Of a stretch of DNA of 64,000 bases, positions 11,561 to 23,985 are shown in pieces. Under the pieces are notes generated by a model that searched no databases, was not told where the DNA came from, and saw only the letters and a program-made list of their open reading frames with translations. The translations under genes and the position numbers were made by a program. This DNA comes from Platynereis dumerilii (taxonomy: Eukaryota > Annelida > Polychaeta > Phyllodocida > Nereididae), in the NCBI GenBank assembly GCA_026936325.1, contig JAPTHN010000023.1, positions 7,547,686-7,611,685 on the forward strand. The letters are read 5' to 3'. Each line of letters opens with the position of its first letter. Position 1 is the stretch's first letter.

Positions 11561-12690
11561 CTGTCCCCATGTCCCCGGGTGTTACGTCCCCATGTCCCCG
11601 GGGGTTAAGTCCCCATGTCCCCGGGGTAACGTCCCCATGTCCCCGGGGGTTACGTCCCCATGTCCCCGGGGGTTACGTCCCCAAGTCCCCGGGGGTTACG
11701 TCCCCATGACCCCGGGGGTTACGTCCCCAAGTCCCCGGGGGTTACGTCCCCAAGTCCCCGGGGGTTACGTCCCCATGTCCCCGGGGTTACGTCCCCATGT
11801 CCCCGGGGGTTACGTCCCCATGTCCCCGGGGGTTACGTCCCCATGTCCCCAGGGGTTACGTCCCCATGTCCCCAGGGTTACGTCCCTATGTCCCCGGGGT
11901 TACGTCCCCATGTCCCCGGGGGTTACGTCCCCATGTCCCCGAGGGTTACGGCCCCATGTCCCGGGGTTACATCCCATGTCCCCGGGGTTACGTCCCATGT
12001 CCCCGGGGGTTACGTCCCCATGTCCTCAAGTGTTACATCCCCATGTCCCCGGGGGTTACGTGTCCATGTCCCCGGGGGTTACGTGTCCATGTCCCCTGGG
12101 GTTACGTCCCCATGTCCCCGGGTTACGTCCCCATGTCCCCGGGGGTTACGTCCCCATGTCCCCGGGGTTACGTCCCCATGTCCCCGGGGGTTACGTCCCC
12201 ATGTCCCCGGGGGTTACGTCCCCATGTCCCCGGGGGTTACGTCCCCATGTCCCCGGGGGTTACGTCCCCATGTCCCCGGGGGTTACGTCTCCATGTCCCC
12301 GGGGGTTACGTCCCCGGGGGTTACGTCCCCATGTCCCCGGGGGTTACGTCCCCATGTCCCCGGGGGTTACGTCTCCATGTCCCCGGGGGTTACGTCCCCA
12401 TGTCCCCGGGGATTACATCCCCATGTCCCCGGAGGTTACGTCCCCATGTCCCCGGGGTTGTGTCCCCATGTCCCCGGGGGTTTGTCCCCGGGGGTATGTC
12501 CCCGGGGGTATGTCCCAGGGGGTATGTCCCCGGGGGTATGTCCCCGGGGGTATGTCCCCGGGGGTATGTCCCCGGGGGTATGTCCCCGGGGGTATGTCCC
12601 CGGGGGTATGTCCCCGGGGGTATGTCCCCGGGGGTATGTCCCCGGGGGTATGTCCCCGGGGGTATGTCACCATGTACCCGGGGGTAAATG
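11561..12690 (+). repeat. GC-rich minisatellite, 23 bp units passing into 15 bp units
   Basis: From about 11561 to 12480 the unit is GTCCCCATGTCCCCGGGGG plus TTAC (23 bp, roughly 40 copies, some lacking one G). From 12481 to about 12670 it becomes GGTATGTCCCCGGGG (15 bp, about 13 copies). Because 23 is not a multiple of three and the unit lacks stops, all three forward frames stay open for around 300 codons or more. These frames are repeat artefacts. The C4/G5 runs could form hairpins or four-stranded structures. Confidence 0.95.
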
Positions 12691-12890
12691 GTCGCCCCCT
12701 CCTTAGTATATATTAAATGGTCGCCCCCTTATCCTATCTATCTATCTATCTATCTATGTATCTATCTATGTATCTATCTATGTATCTATCTATGTATCTA
12801 TGTATCTATGTATCTATCTATCTTGTTATCTTAGCACCTTAGTAGATATTAAATGGTTGCCCCATTAAATGGTCACCCCCTTATCTATCT
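12686..12890 (+). repeat. TATC microsatellite within TAAATGGTCGCCCC repeats
   Basis: TATC/TATG array at about 12736-12822, flanked by four copies of TAAATGGT(C/T)(G/A)CCCC (12686, 12714, 12851 and 12867). 12891-13587 shows no gene. Confidence 0.85.
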
Positions 12891-13587
12891 ATCTGCCAAA
12901 ACAACATACATATAGAACTCGCATGTGTTCCGCTTGCGACACAAATTCTAGTTTTGTTTTCAATGTGCAGTCCCCCCCCCCCTGTCCTAAGCCAACTCTG
13001 CCCATTATTTGCAATGTCGGAGAAACTTTTCTTGGACAAGAGGAGTGACCATTGGTCAGGCTGTCATTGCACATGCCACATTAACAACAACCACTTACAA
13101 ATGCAACCATTGGTTAGGCAAGATCCTTGTGCCTAAATTGACAGCAGTTCAATAATCCAAATAGGCATGTAGTGCGTGTTTACTTGACTAGAAAACAACC
13201 TGTCAATTTCAGCTGCAATCATTAGGGGAAAGCTATCGCTCTCCCAATAAGACAAGTAAGATTTTGGAAAACATCCAAGCTACATGTCATCCGCCAGGTA
13301 TAAATTACAGACAAAGTTTTCTTGTGTATACATTTCCAGGTTTGAGTTTTTCAGAATGAAAGTGGCTTTTGTGTAATCGTCCACTGCTTTTGTTTGTTTG
13401 AATTAAAGTTTATGTCCACTCACTGAAAGTGCTGTGTTTTATGTTTAAGTTTTAAAATTTAAGAAAAAAAATGTTTGACCTTTTTTAAAACCAAGTAAAG
13501 TTAATGGTAGATAGCCAAGTATGTGGACAATTAGGTAGATACTTTGGTTGATGCATTGATAATTTGAGATACATTGATAAGATATGA

Positions 13588-13593
13588 TGATGT

Positions 13594-13686
<93 letters not shown>

Positions 13687-13768
13687 ATCACCGACTATAA
13701 GAACATTTAGGGATCTATGAATTGATTGATTGATTGATTGATTGATTAATTGATTGATTGATTGACAC
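13588..13768 (+). repeat. GATA array followed by ATTG array
   Basis: (GATA)n at 13592-13684, then about 35 bp, then (ATTG)n at 13722-13765. 13769-14259 shows no gene; a run of eleven G lies near 14188. Confidence 0.95.
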
Positions 13769-14323
13769 ATGCTTGTAATAGATTTATAGATATGCCCTTG
13801 CTTTTAAACTAAATCTAATGGATGATTTGCCATGGACTGTGTCATTTTCTCTGGTGTAGGCCTATACAATCAACTTTTAACTAATTGAGAGGGGACAATT
13901 GATTAATTTGCTTCAAATTGCTTGACATTTCAGTTAAAGAAAAGCCTATTTCCATTTTACTAAATTGACCTATGTAAAACATTGGTTATTTGTTGGAGAG
14001 AATGATTTGGGGCTGGCATTCATTTATTTCCCAGAGGTAGTAGAGATTGATTTATAAGTGCAGGTGTCAGTTGGGGGTGTGGGTATTATGAGGCGAGGTG
14101 GCCACCCCTATGCTTGGACAATGGTCAAGAGATTAGCATAACAAGGCCATAGCAATTGCAAGAAAATGGGAAATATTGGAGGGGTTGGGGGGGGGGGTTA
14201 TTCTGGCCACTGTTAGCCACTGTAGGAGCTAGCCTGCTACTGGGCAAGGGGCTTTAGCCTGTAGGAGAAGAGGGGGGCAGGTTTGTTGTAGATGGGCGCC
14301 GCCGCGGCTACTGGCTGCTTGGC

Positions 14324-14467
14324 ATGGAACTGCGTCAGTCAAGCACCGTCAGGGCTGTAGTACGGAGCGCACTGACGACTCCTATCCAACCCAAGACTTG
14401 TGAGGGTGATGTACCCCCGAGAGGAACTCTGAAGGCACTCTGGAGGAACACAAGTGAAAAAGACTAG
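14324..14467 (+). other. Upstream ORF 1, 47 codons
   Basis: This ATG opens a 47-codon frame (starting MELRQSST, ending NTSEKD) ahead of the netrin start. A shorter overlapping ATG frame runs 14292-14360 (starting MGAAAATG). If the region is transcribed as 5' leader, these frames would lower initiation at the netrin ATG. I recognise no product; they may be chance. Confidence 0.3.
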
Positions 14468-14508
14468 CAAAAACTACATCCAGGATTTACACCGGATATC
14501 GTTACACC

Positions 14509-14556
14509 ATGGCTATATGGATGGACACTATGGACAATCGGCTTTTCATATCATAG
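14509..14556 (+). other. Upstream ORF 2, 15 codons, strong start context
   Basis: This frame, reading from MAIWMDTMDN to a TAG, sits in the context ACACCATGG, close to the optimal animal start context. It terminates 234 nt before the netrin ATG. It is a candidate regulatory upstream ORF if the leader includes it. Confidence 0.35.
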
Positions 14557-14790
14557 GACCTTTAATTACACTTTTACACTGATTTACAGATATATTATCA
14601 ACACTTTCATGTAGTTTAGCCGTATAAAAGTGGATGCATTTCTGGCCTGCTGCTGATTTGTTTTTTCACAAGTTCGCTGCTGATCTGAGGAGGGTTTACA
14701 TTTAAGAATTAGAATCAGTCTTGGTTCTAGGATTGTTTCCAGGATTGTTTCCAGGATTATCAAAGGATTTAGAACTTGTAAATTGTCATA

Positions 14791-15805
14791 ATGAGACCTC
14801 AGAGCTGCAGAAGACAAGCCTTAGGGCTATTGATGGTGTTAGCAATTGCAGGAAGTTGCAGAGGGGCTTCATCATTTCTCAACATGTTTGTGCAGCAAAA
14901 TCCCCCGGACCCTTGCTACGAGGAGGGGGAAAAGCCGAGGGCTTGTATTCCGGGGTTCGAGAACTGTGCGTTCGGCAAGGAGGTGAAGGCTTCTAGTACT
15001 TGTGGGGCTCCCCCCTCCAGGTACTGCCAGACGGTGGCCAACAAGGACGGAAAGATGGCCCGAAACTGCTTCATCTGCGACGCCAACCACCCCCGGAGGC
15101 AGCACCCGGTGGGCTTCCTCACCGACTTGAATAACCCCAACAACTTAACCTGCTGGATGTCCGAGCCCTTTGTACAGTTCCCCCAGAACGTCACTCTCAC
15201 ACTGAGCCTGGGAAAGAAGTACGAATTGACCTACGTCAGCCTGCAGTTCTGCTCAGCGCGTCCCGACTCCATGGCCATCTACAAGAGCGTGGACTATGGC
15301 AAAACGTGGATCCCCTTTCAATTTTACTCATCCCAGTGCAAGAAAATGTACGGAAAATCCCCGAGGGCTGTCATAACCAGAGCTAACGAGCAGGAGGCCC
15401 TCTGCACGGATGCCTATTCCAACATCGACCCCCTGAGTGGGGCGAGGGTGGCTTTCTCAACCCTCGAGGGCAGGCCCTCGGCCTACGACTTCGACAACTC
15501 GCCCGTCCTCCAGGACTGGGTGACGGCCACCGACATCCAGGTGGTCTTTAATCGCCTGAACACCTATGGGGACGAGGACGATCAACAGGCCAGGGAGTCG
15601 TATTACTATGCCCTCTCGGACTTCGCCGTGGGAGGACGGTGCAAGTGCAATGGTCATGCTTCCAGGTGTGTGGCCGACGACACTGGTAAGATGACCTGTG
15701 ACTGCAAACACAACACTGCTGGGGTGGACTGTGAGCGCTGCAAGTCCTTCCACTACGACCGACCTTGGGCCCGAGCTTCCGCAAAAGAGGCAAATGAATG
15801 TGTTG
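14791..15805 (+). CDS. NTN1: Netrin, first coding exon (signal peptide, laminin N domain, LE1)
   Basis: Netrins are secreted laminin-related guidance proteins that act through DCC/neogenin and UNC5 receptors. This exon gives 338 codons plus one base. Residues 1 to about 25 are a signal peptide (basic start, then [11 protein letters not shown]). About 30-283 form the laminin N-terminal domain, with netrin hallmarks such as [24 protein letters not shown] and [19 protein letters not shown] (118) and NVT (133) are likely N-glycosylation sites. Residues 284-337 form LE1 with its eight cysteines, ending ANEC. The exon ends GTTG before a GTACGT donor at 15806, so it leaves phase 1, and reading on into the intron meets a stop within 9 codons. 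The ATG at 14791 is chosen because the signal peptide starts there. Packing the LamN domain and LE1 into one exon matches vertebrate netrin-1 genes. The product is a close match to the netrin-1/3 type. It could be the animal's only classical netrin; orthology is inferred. Confidence 0.96.
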
Positions 15806-17708
15806 GTACGTACCCTCTTTCAAAACTTTAAGAATGTTTTTCCCATGAATTTTCCATGAAATATCTATTCATCATCAAAAGTTAGTTTTTCATCATCAAC
15901 GTTACTAACTTCTTCATCTAATCAAATTTTAATCATCAAACTCATTTCTTGGATATTTCATTCTAACATCCAATATAATTCATCAGTGTTTAGATTATGA
16001 TAGGTTATCACTTAGCAATTTTATATCAGAATAGTATTGACTTTTTCAATTTCATAAAAAGAAACATTGGGACTTTTTATCACTGAAAATACTAAATATA
16101 TTTCATAATTATTCCAATCATATTCATCTTTAAGCAAACCATTCAATTAATCTAATTATACTCCCTGTTTTTAGTTTTTACATGACCACCTGCAAGGGAA
16201 ACCATGCATAATAGGAATTTACTTAAATTTGCATTGCAACTTTGCGAAAAACAAATAAAATGCTTTCAAAAGTTTCACCCTAATCCAGTAAGCAATTTCT
16301 CGGAGGGGAGGGGTGATTTAATCGTGTAATTCCATGATGTTTAAGAAAACAGAAGGGGAAAACACCTTGGATAAATATATGCCACTTTAATGGCACTTTG
16401 CTGGCACATTTTCTTGGACACCTGGGGAGAGCAAGAATAAGATTGAAATGAAGCCATTGATTATACAATGGCTAATTCATTATACAAACTTCCATTGAAT
16501 CACAGAATGTCATTCCCTTTAGTTTCTCATTTAATTGTTCACAGGATTTGATAATAGAAGGTGTTCAAGTATGAGGTTATATACATTTCCAACTATCCCA
16601 ATTAAAAGGGGCCTGGGGAAATTTGCATGGGTGAGCTCGTGCCAATTATATGATGTCAATTGCACTCCTTATATATACATTATTTCTCTGTGTACATCTG
16701 TACAAGTATTAAACAAATGAAAATCCCCTAGCACTGTCACCGTCTCATTTGGCATAAGTTCAGTCAAATCACTGGCCTTGTTTTACATGACACTCGTGCC
16801 CAGGGCTATTTAAATGACGTTATGTAGCAACTCCACACTAATTTCCTGTTTTTTCTACACTTATTTTTCTATAAAAAACACAAAAACTCTGAAAGGGGGG
16901 GGGGTTGGAAGAAAAAGTTATAAAAACTCAAATGTACTGTGCAGTGCAACACTTTCCTTTTTTATATATATATTTTTAGATCGATACTTTTTATATATTT
17001 TTTCACTTTTTTATAGCTGCTAATGCATGGATTTCATGTAGCTGGTCATGTAAAAAACCTCTAATTACGATAATATTATCAATAGCCCAATGGTAATATC
17101 AAATATACTATAGGGTAATACAATCTAGGTCGTGGTGCATTTTTACTCGCCTTCTTAATTGGGCTAAACTTGCCAATTAAGATATCAAATACAAGCCAAC
17201 AAAAGGGTTGCCTTAAAATATACTTTTTGGAGACTGATTAATTGCTTTTTAGATTTTAATCTGTGTTGGACAAAGTATATACAGAATTAAACAATGACTG
17301 CATATAGCCTTGACTAAGTATAATCATGTTGATATGGTATATACTTTCGATTTTTGTAGGTTTTTTTTCTGTAAAACGTCCCCATATTGCTTTCTCTATT
17401 AGTCTTCACTTTACATGTTTTACTAGGTGTTATAATGGTAATGTATTGCACATTTTTGGTCTTTTTATCACACATTCTTGAAATTTTACTCCCTAAAAGA
17501 TGAGAGAAAAACGATGAAAAAGTGAATTTTGGTATGTACATAAATCAAATGATAACCACTTTGAAAACTGTCTCTTTTTAGTGTGAAAAACTTCTTCTAA
17601 GTATTTCTAAAATCCTTCTCTCTCGTCTTAAGTGTCTCTCCATCAAATAAAATCTTTCTACTCTCCCGAAATGTTGAAAATCATTTCCCAAAAATATTGA
17701 CACTTTTT

Positions 17709-17930
17709 ACCAAAATTTGGAAACTATAGCATTCTCACCAAAATTTGGAAGGGATAACTTTTTCACCAACATTTTGAAATACATTACTTTTTCTTTAACA
17801 AAATTTGAAACATTACTTTTCTTCCATAATGAAGAAACACATTACTTTGTACCAACAATTTTGAGCCATACATTTGTTTACCAAAATTTTGAATACATAG
17901 TTTTTTCTCTCAAATTATGAAAGACATTTA
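17709..17930 (+). repeat. Degenerate tandem repeat, about 36-40 bp period
   Basis: Units resemble ACCAAAATTTGGAA followed by an ACATTACTTTTT-type segment, about six imperfect copies. Confidence 0.6.
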
Positions 17931-18383
17931 GGCCTAATACCAAAAATCGATTTTTTAAACGTTTTTCTAAACCTCAAAAATAAGAAAACTATTGGCAGCA
18001 ACTCACTATATGATCTCTCATTGCAGAATCGTGTGACTTGCCACCCTGAAATGTAGAGTTGACAAGTTGTCTGAAACGCATCAGTTGCATGTTGTACGAC
18101 TGCTGACTTATGTCTAATGACAAACTGATAGACGACTGTTTATGTCAATCATCGGGTAGACCTCAGTGACAATGGCAATGTACACCCCCTGCCAAAAGGC
18201 CCGGGGCCATTATTTGCTATAGGGGAATTGTAAATTGCTACAGGAGACATTGTTAATGCCGAGTCCTTGTTGAGTAGATTTATCCTAAAAACCTTAAGCC
18301 TAAGTAGAGTTTTGTAGACCTAGAATTATCGTTATATTGATAGATATAAAGTTTGAGGTGTAGATCCAGTACCATTCTTTATT

Positions 18384-18459
18384 ACAGCAGAAGTCATAAG
18401 CATGGACTCAAAAGTGGTTGGGTGCATGACTGCATGTATGCTTATGACTTCTGCTGTAA
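18384..18459. repeat. Short perfect hairpin flanked by TA
   Basis: Exact 22 bp inverted arms, TTACAGCAGAAGTCATAAGC plus AT (18382-18403) and the complement at 18438-18459, enclose a 34 nt loop. The outer TA on each side fits a minimal mariner-type MITE of about 72 bp (18386-18457). A small-RNA hairpin is the alternative, though a perfect stem with this loop is not typical. Confidence 0.7.
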
Positions 18460-20112
18460 AAAGAAGTGCTCCAATCACTCAATCGTTCAATGTTTATATA
18501 TATGAAATATATACACAGATTTGTATCTGACGCTGATATATCGTCTGATAGTGGTGGTAATCATATAATGTATTGTCTGATATTATCATTGTATAATTAT
18601 TACAGCAATTTCAATAGTGTCATAGCTTCATTTGATTGGCTCTACTTGCTCCAAGAACCAAATAAATGAAGGTGTAATGCAATGTAGAAAGTTGGAAAGA
18701 ATCATAATATCATGTTTATAGAAATTGTTGTAATAAATTATTACAAGCTATCCATTCTAATCCCAGCTCCAAATATATGCTTGGTCATTTCCTCTACTTA
18801 AGATCATAATAAAATTGATATAGGACGTTTTAAGTGTAAGGAAGTTTTTGTATAATTTAAAAATTATATCTTAGTTTTATACAGCAGTATCTGGTTATTT
18901 AATTATCCTAGAAAGTCAGAAAAAACGTGATTTTTCACAACTATACATCTATTCCTAAGCTGAGCAAAGGTAGATAAATCTATATTCTAGGAGCCATGAA
19001 CATGTGGTGTCTAGGTATTCCACAGCACCTTGTTACACATGTTGGGGGCTGCTGGATCACTGCTCATGCTGTTATTTAGACCACACAGATGTTTCGATTT
19101 GTTTGTTTTTGTCACTAAGAAAGTTGATGATTCACACCGCTAAGCTAAACCAGTTCCCCTAAATAGCTTTAAGCCCTGGCTGTGAAGACAATGGATCCAC
19201 AAATTGTAGTAAAGTTGGTATTGAAACAATGCTGGATCAGTGGATCTGGCAGTGGATCTGCTCTTTGTTTTGAAAATGTTTTCACAGTAGATCTGCTTGC
19301 AGAGATCATTTCTTTGTTGCCTGAAGAATTAGGCTTATATTAAGCATATTTATATAGTGCTTAGAAATATGAAAATGTACGTTGTATGACAGGATAAGAG
19401 CAGTTGCTTATTGTAGGGGTTCTTATCTATTGTCTTATGATGTGCTCATTAGGAAGGTACTGTTTTGTCATAAATCTATCAAACATGAGGCATGATGAGC
19501 CTGTGGACTTATGTTTATTAATAAATTCTTTGTTTTCTTTGACTTTAAATTCCATACATAGAGCACGATTGCAATTGCAATCAAAAGCAGTATTAAAATA
19601 GTTGTTAATTTGAGAATCTAAAATTGATGATTTGCACGTTCTGTGAACATTTTAAATGGTGATCAGTTGATTTAGATATTGCAGGTGCACACACATTTGA
19701 GTTAGAATGAAACTAAGTCAAAAGATTAGATTTAATAGAATTGGATCGGATCTCATTTTTAAGTCGAAGCTTAATATAGATCTAGACTGGTATCTGATTC
19801 TAATTTTTGCTCGGATTTCTGGTTCAGATCGTGCAGAGTAGTATGCCTGTACCAGCAGTGCGGAGAAACAATTTTCTGCATGGAGAATTTTGAGGCAATA
19901 TTGAAATGTTTGTTGTAAAAAGTGGAGAGAAATCATGGGAATGTGGGTAGCGTGTGTTTTTGATGTTGGGCAGAGTGTAAATCAGTTGATCTCTGAAGAG
20001 GTTGCCTTTATGTTGAGGAGTTTGAGGAAGATGAAAATTAGTGGAAACATCTGTCGGACATATCTGTCACTTGCACCTCTCCTTTGCATCTTCAGTCATG
20101 TTGCTTTTCTTT

Positions 20113-20225
20113 GGTGATTGTGCATGGTGATTGTGCATGATGATTGTGCATGGTGATTGTGCATGGTGATTGTGCATGGTGATTGTGCATTGTGATTGTG
20201 CATGGTGATCTTGCACAGTGATCAT
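20113..20225 (+). repeat. 13 bp minisatellite
   Basis: Unit GGTGATTGTGCAT, about eight near-identical copies. Confidence 0.9.
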
Positions 20226-22089
20226 TGGAGTCAATGCAGTGCAGCTTCACTGTGAAACTTGATCAAACTTTGATGACTTTTTTCTTCAATGGATATGCAG
20301 CCACTTAGTTAAAATGTGCAATGGTTAGCAATTTTCGTATTTAAATCTTTCAAACCCAGTTATAAATCTATTGCATGAAAGGTTAATGACTAGATTACAT
20401 GAAATGTTGTCGATTTTGCACCTTTTTTTATATATATTTAAGAACACTGTTGCTATTATACACTCCTGGAACTAGCCTCATATATATGGCATTTTGTTCC
20501 ATTATCTATATATTTGACTCATTGATTTGATGATTTTTAAACAATGTCATCAGATCTCATAGATATTTGCAGCAAACGTTTCATAGTTTTTGATGTGGCG
20601 AAGTTGGTGATCCAGCAGCCATAAACCCCCAGGATAAACCCCTCAGGATGTTCTTCGGATAAAAACCCCGGGGGTTAGAAAGCTGCAGGTCTAGCACCTT
20701 GTCATATCACCCTGGCTAAGTGTTAACAGTTGTTAGATCCGAAATCTGGCACCAATTACACCTTTCCCTGTCCACGCATGCCTGCGTTTTTTAAATTATT
20801 TTCTGCCCTATGCTCAAGTGATGAATTGGTCCCCAGGTCATAACATGTCATGTATAAAGCTCTGATATGCTGTTCATATGCATATTATGACAGACAGGCC
20901 ATGTGGCCAGCTTGAGTCTTGGATTTGTCTTGGACTTGTCTTGGACTTGGCTTTAGTTGCCTGGACTTTGCTTGGAGTCTTGGGCCTTATTAGCTTGGAC
21001 TTTGCTTAGACTTAGCCTGGTCTCAGCTGCTCAGCTTTCCAGACTGACCAACAGATATGACCAGAGATAGACAAGAGATAAAACAGATACAGCAGGTTGA
21101 ACAGGTCAGCGAAGTACATGTACTCTCAGACATACAGAGTATATTACAGATAGACAGTCAATGGACACACACCCTGTACTGGTGTGCACTGGCTCCCAAC
21201 AGCTGTAGCAGCATAACTGATGCACCGTAACCCTGAACATCACAGTGATAACCTCCCTCCCCCCAACCAAAAAAAACAACAACAAAAAACACCAAATACC
21301 ACGGTGCACAAAAAGTTAGAGGGGAGGGGGAAAAAAAAGTTGCATGATAGCACCAGACTACCAGAACAGTCAATTTAGGAGTGACATACTTAAACCACAT
21401 GCTCCAATCTAGAGAGCTGTTGACAGTTGCAGATCTTTATCGAGGCTTCAGAGATAGGACATGGTGGAATAGGCTATGATGGTAATCTGCCTTTGATGGT
21501 ACTTGCCTGTCACATATACAGTAAGTACAGTTATGTTGGAAGAATGAATCAGACTGCTTATTTCTGTCATTGTGAGGATTGAATTAGATTTATACTATTG
21601 TTCTAATACTACCAAGATTATAATTAAAAGATGTGAGAAATATAACTATTTGTGCTTTTTCTTCAAGTAGGCCAACTTTAAACAAATCCTTTAACCCCTT
21701 GCAATATATAGTGTGCTTCAAAGCGAATCATCGTGGAAAATTATTTTCTTAAGTTGTCATGAGTAGCTTAACTGTGGTTACTGTGCCATGGGGGATCACT
21801 GCTGCAAGAAAGACTTTCAGATCTAGATCATTAAGATCAGACCAGTGTAGGTGGTGATACAGCAAGTTACAGTCTTGCAGAAATATCACTTGATCATCTC
21901 TCGAGACATCAAAGTGAGAGGTGATGAGAAGGTGGCAAGACCTTCTGCCCCATGCTGAACATACACCCCCAGCTGATCACAGGGGCTTGAGAGTTTGGAG
22001 GTGCTATGAGGTGCAATATTATGTTGTGATCTTAATATATTGTGATCTTTATCTTATTATCTAGATCTTTCTACTGTGATTCGAGGTTG

Positions 22090-22510
22090 ATCTCATGATT
22101 CTCATCCTGATCGTAGTTCGGATTATCTATCTGGCTATCTATCTGGTTATAATTATATCTATCTGTCTTGCTATCTATCTGGTTATCTATCTGGTTATAA
22201 TTATATCCGTCTTTCTTGCTATCTATCTTGCTATCTATCTGGCTATGTCTATCTGGCTGTATCGATCTATCTTGTATGTGTCTATCAATTGAGCTAGCCA
22301 CCCATCTATCTTTCCGTCTATATCTATCTATCCATCAAAATCTATATCTGTATTTATCTGGCTGATCTATCTATCTATTAATCTACCTAGCATCTACCTA
22401 CCTACCTACCTATCTTTCTATCTATCTATCTATATCTATCTATCTATCTACCAATCTATCTTTCCATGCATCGATCTACCTATCCATCAATGTCTGTCTA
22501 TCTATCTCGC
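22090..22510 (+). repeat. Degenerate TATC/TGGT microsatellite
   Basis: Long imperfect array of CTATCTATCTGG and TATC units with scattered substitutions, split by short unique stretches. Confidence 0.9.
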
Positions 22511-23519
22511 GTTCATCTAACTGTGCAATTATGCCCAATGAGCCGGGCCAGACTTGCAGGGAGTGATTTGTGTGCTAATTTGTGCCAGTCCGACTGCTAA
22601 TTGGAAAGACAGCGGGGGCCAAGGGTGTAGTCAGTAGGATCTTGCAGGAAGTACATAAGTGCCAACAGGGTGTCTATTTAGCTAGGAGATGTACACTTCC
22701 AATGGCTTCTGTGGCTGTTTATTGCAATTTATAAGCCTGAGTATATTATATGTGTGTTTCACACTGTTTCTCTGTTACTTGTAAGTTCTGAATTGTGATT
22801 TGTTATTTAGAGCATAGGCCTAAAAACATTACGAAAAAACCTCAAAAATCAATGTCAAGGATGAAACTTTGAAAAAAAAGAGGAAAAAAAAAATTTGAAT
22901 AAAAGTAAATAAATTGTATTAAGGGTGTCCTATACACAAGCAACACAATATGTTGATTTAGGATAAATCTGAACACTCACCGCAGAAATAGAAAATAGAC
23001 CTCACAATACTGCATGCTGTGAAGTGTTCAACTCTGTTCAATGAGGGGTTTAACTGGTTAGTGGCACTCAGAGCACAGTGGGAAGGAGCCCCTTTGACTC
23101 AGGTTTGAGGTACCTCTCACCCAGTAGGTCAAGATAGCTTTTTTAATTCCCCTGCAAGCATCCAGAAGCACGGACACTGGGTCCTTTCATTGCTAGTTCA
23201 TTGGTTGTTCTTGCTGTGTTCATTTCCCCCTCTTAAGAATCCCTCTTAGCCCCTTGCCCTGTCTCTTTAACCATGCCCTCTGGTGAGGACTCTCTGACGA
23301 GCATCAACACTAAATGATTGTATATTGCTCGTTGCCTTCTATGCAAAACATACAAACCCCTGTAGGCCCTGTTGGGCTTGTGGGAGAGCAGTGCCCAGGT
23401 AGTGTTGCCTGGCAGTGTTGGTACTGCAGTTTGTTTGAAGATGTGAAGAAAATAAAGGATTGTCTCCTCCACCCACGACTCATCTTTCTAACTGTCTGCT
23501 CGCTAATGTCCACTCTCAA

Positions 23520-23985
23520 GTCCTACCTTTTCTACTCTACTTTCCTCTTCTCCCACCTCTATCCATGCAGCTCCATTCCACTCCAATCGACGCTTTTCTC
23601 TTTTTCTCCCTGTCGCTCGGCTCTGCATAGTCTCTCCTCTCCACTGCTCCGTTCTCCTCTCCGCTGCCCTGTTCTCCTCTGCACTTCTCTCCTCTCTGCT
23701 GGTGTCCTTCATTTCGCTCTCCTCTGCACTGTCCTCCTCTGCACTGCTATCTTCTGTCGCTCTCCCCTGCAACGCCCTCCTCCGCACTGCCCTCCTTTGC
23801 ATTGCTATCTTCTGTCGCTCTCCTCTGCACTGCTCTCCTCTGCACTGCTCTCCTCTGCGCTGCTCTCCTCTGCGCTGCTCTCCTCTGCGCTGCTCTCCTC
23901 TGCGCTGCTCTCCTCTGCGCTGCTCTCCTCTGCACTGTTCTCATCTGCACTGCTCTCCTCTGCACTGCTCTCCTATCCTCTCTGG
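23520..23985 (+). repeat. Pyrimidine-rich tract with 15 bp minisatellite core
   Basis: CT-rich from 23520. From about 23818 the unit CTCTCCTCTGCGCTG or its CACTG variant repeats about ten times. Since 15 is a multiple of three, open frames on both strands are artefacts of the repeat. Confidence 0.9.

Larger units (their letters stand above)
14260..14790 (+). promoter_or_regulatory. Probable netrin 5' leader or promoter-proximal region
   Basis: Base composition rises in G+C at about 14260-14500 (GGGCGCCGCCGCGG at 14294), in contrast with the AT-rich flanks. I see no clear TATA box. Several upstream ATGs with short ORFs lie here, and a possible splice acceptor, CACTGATTTACAG, ends at 14590, so part of the leader may be a separate exon. 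The transcription start is not visible from sequence. The call rests on position directly before the netrin start codon. Confidence 0.4.

Noticed and set aside
11592-12716. Long open frames (up to 374 codons) of proline/glycine-rich repeats
   Set aside because: All three forward frames are open because the 23 bp unit contains no stop and shifts frame each time; this is a minisatellite, not a gene.
13485-13770. Open frames reading YLSIYLSI and similar (also at 33040-33276 and 39349-39669)
   Set aside because: Translations of GATA/TATC microsatellites.
14721-14996. Open frame overlapping the netrin start in another frame
   Set aside because: It begins at a TTG, not an ATG, and overlaps the well-supported netrin frame.
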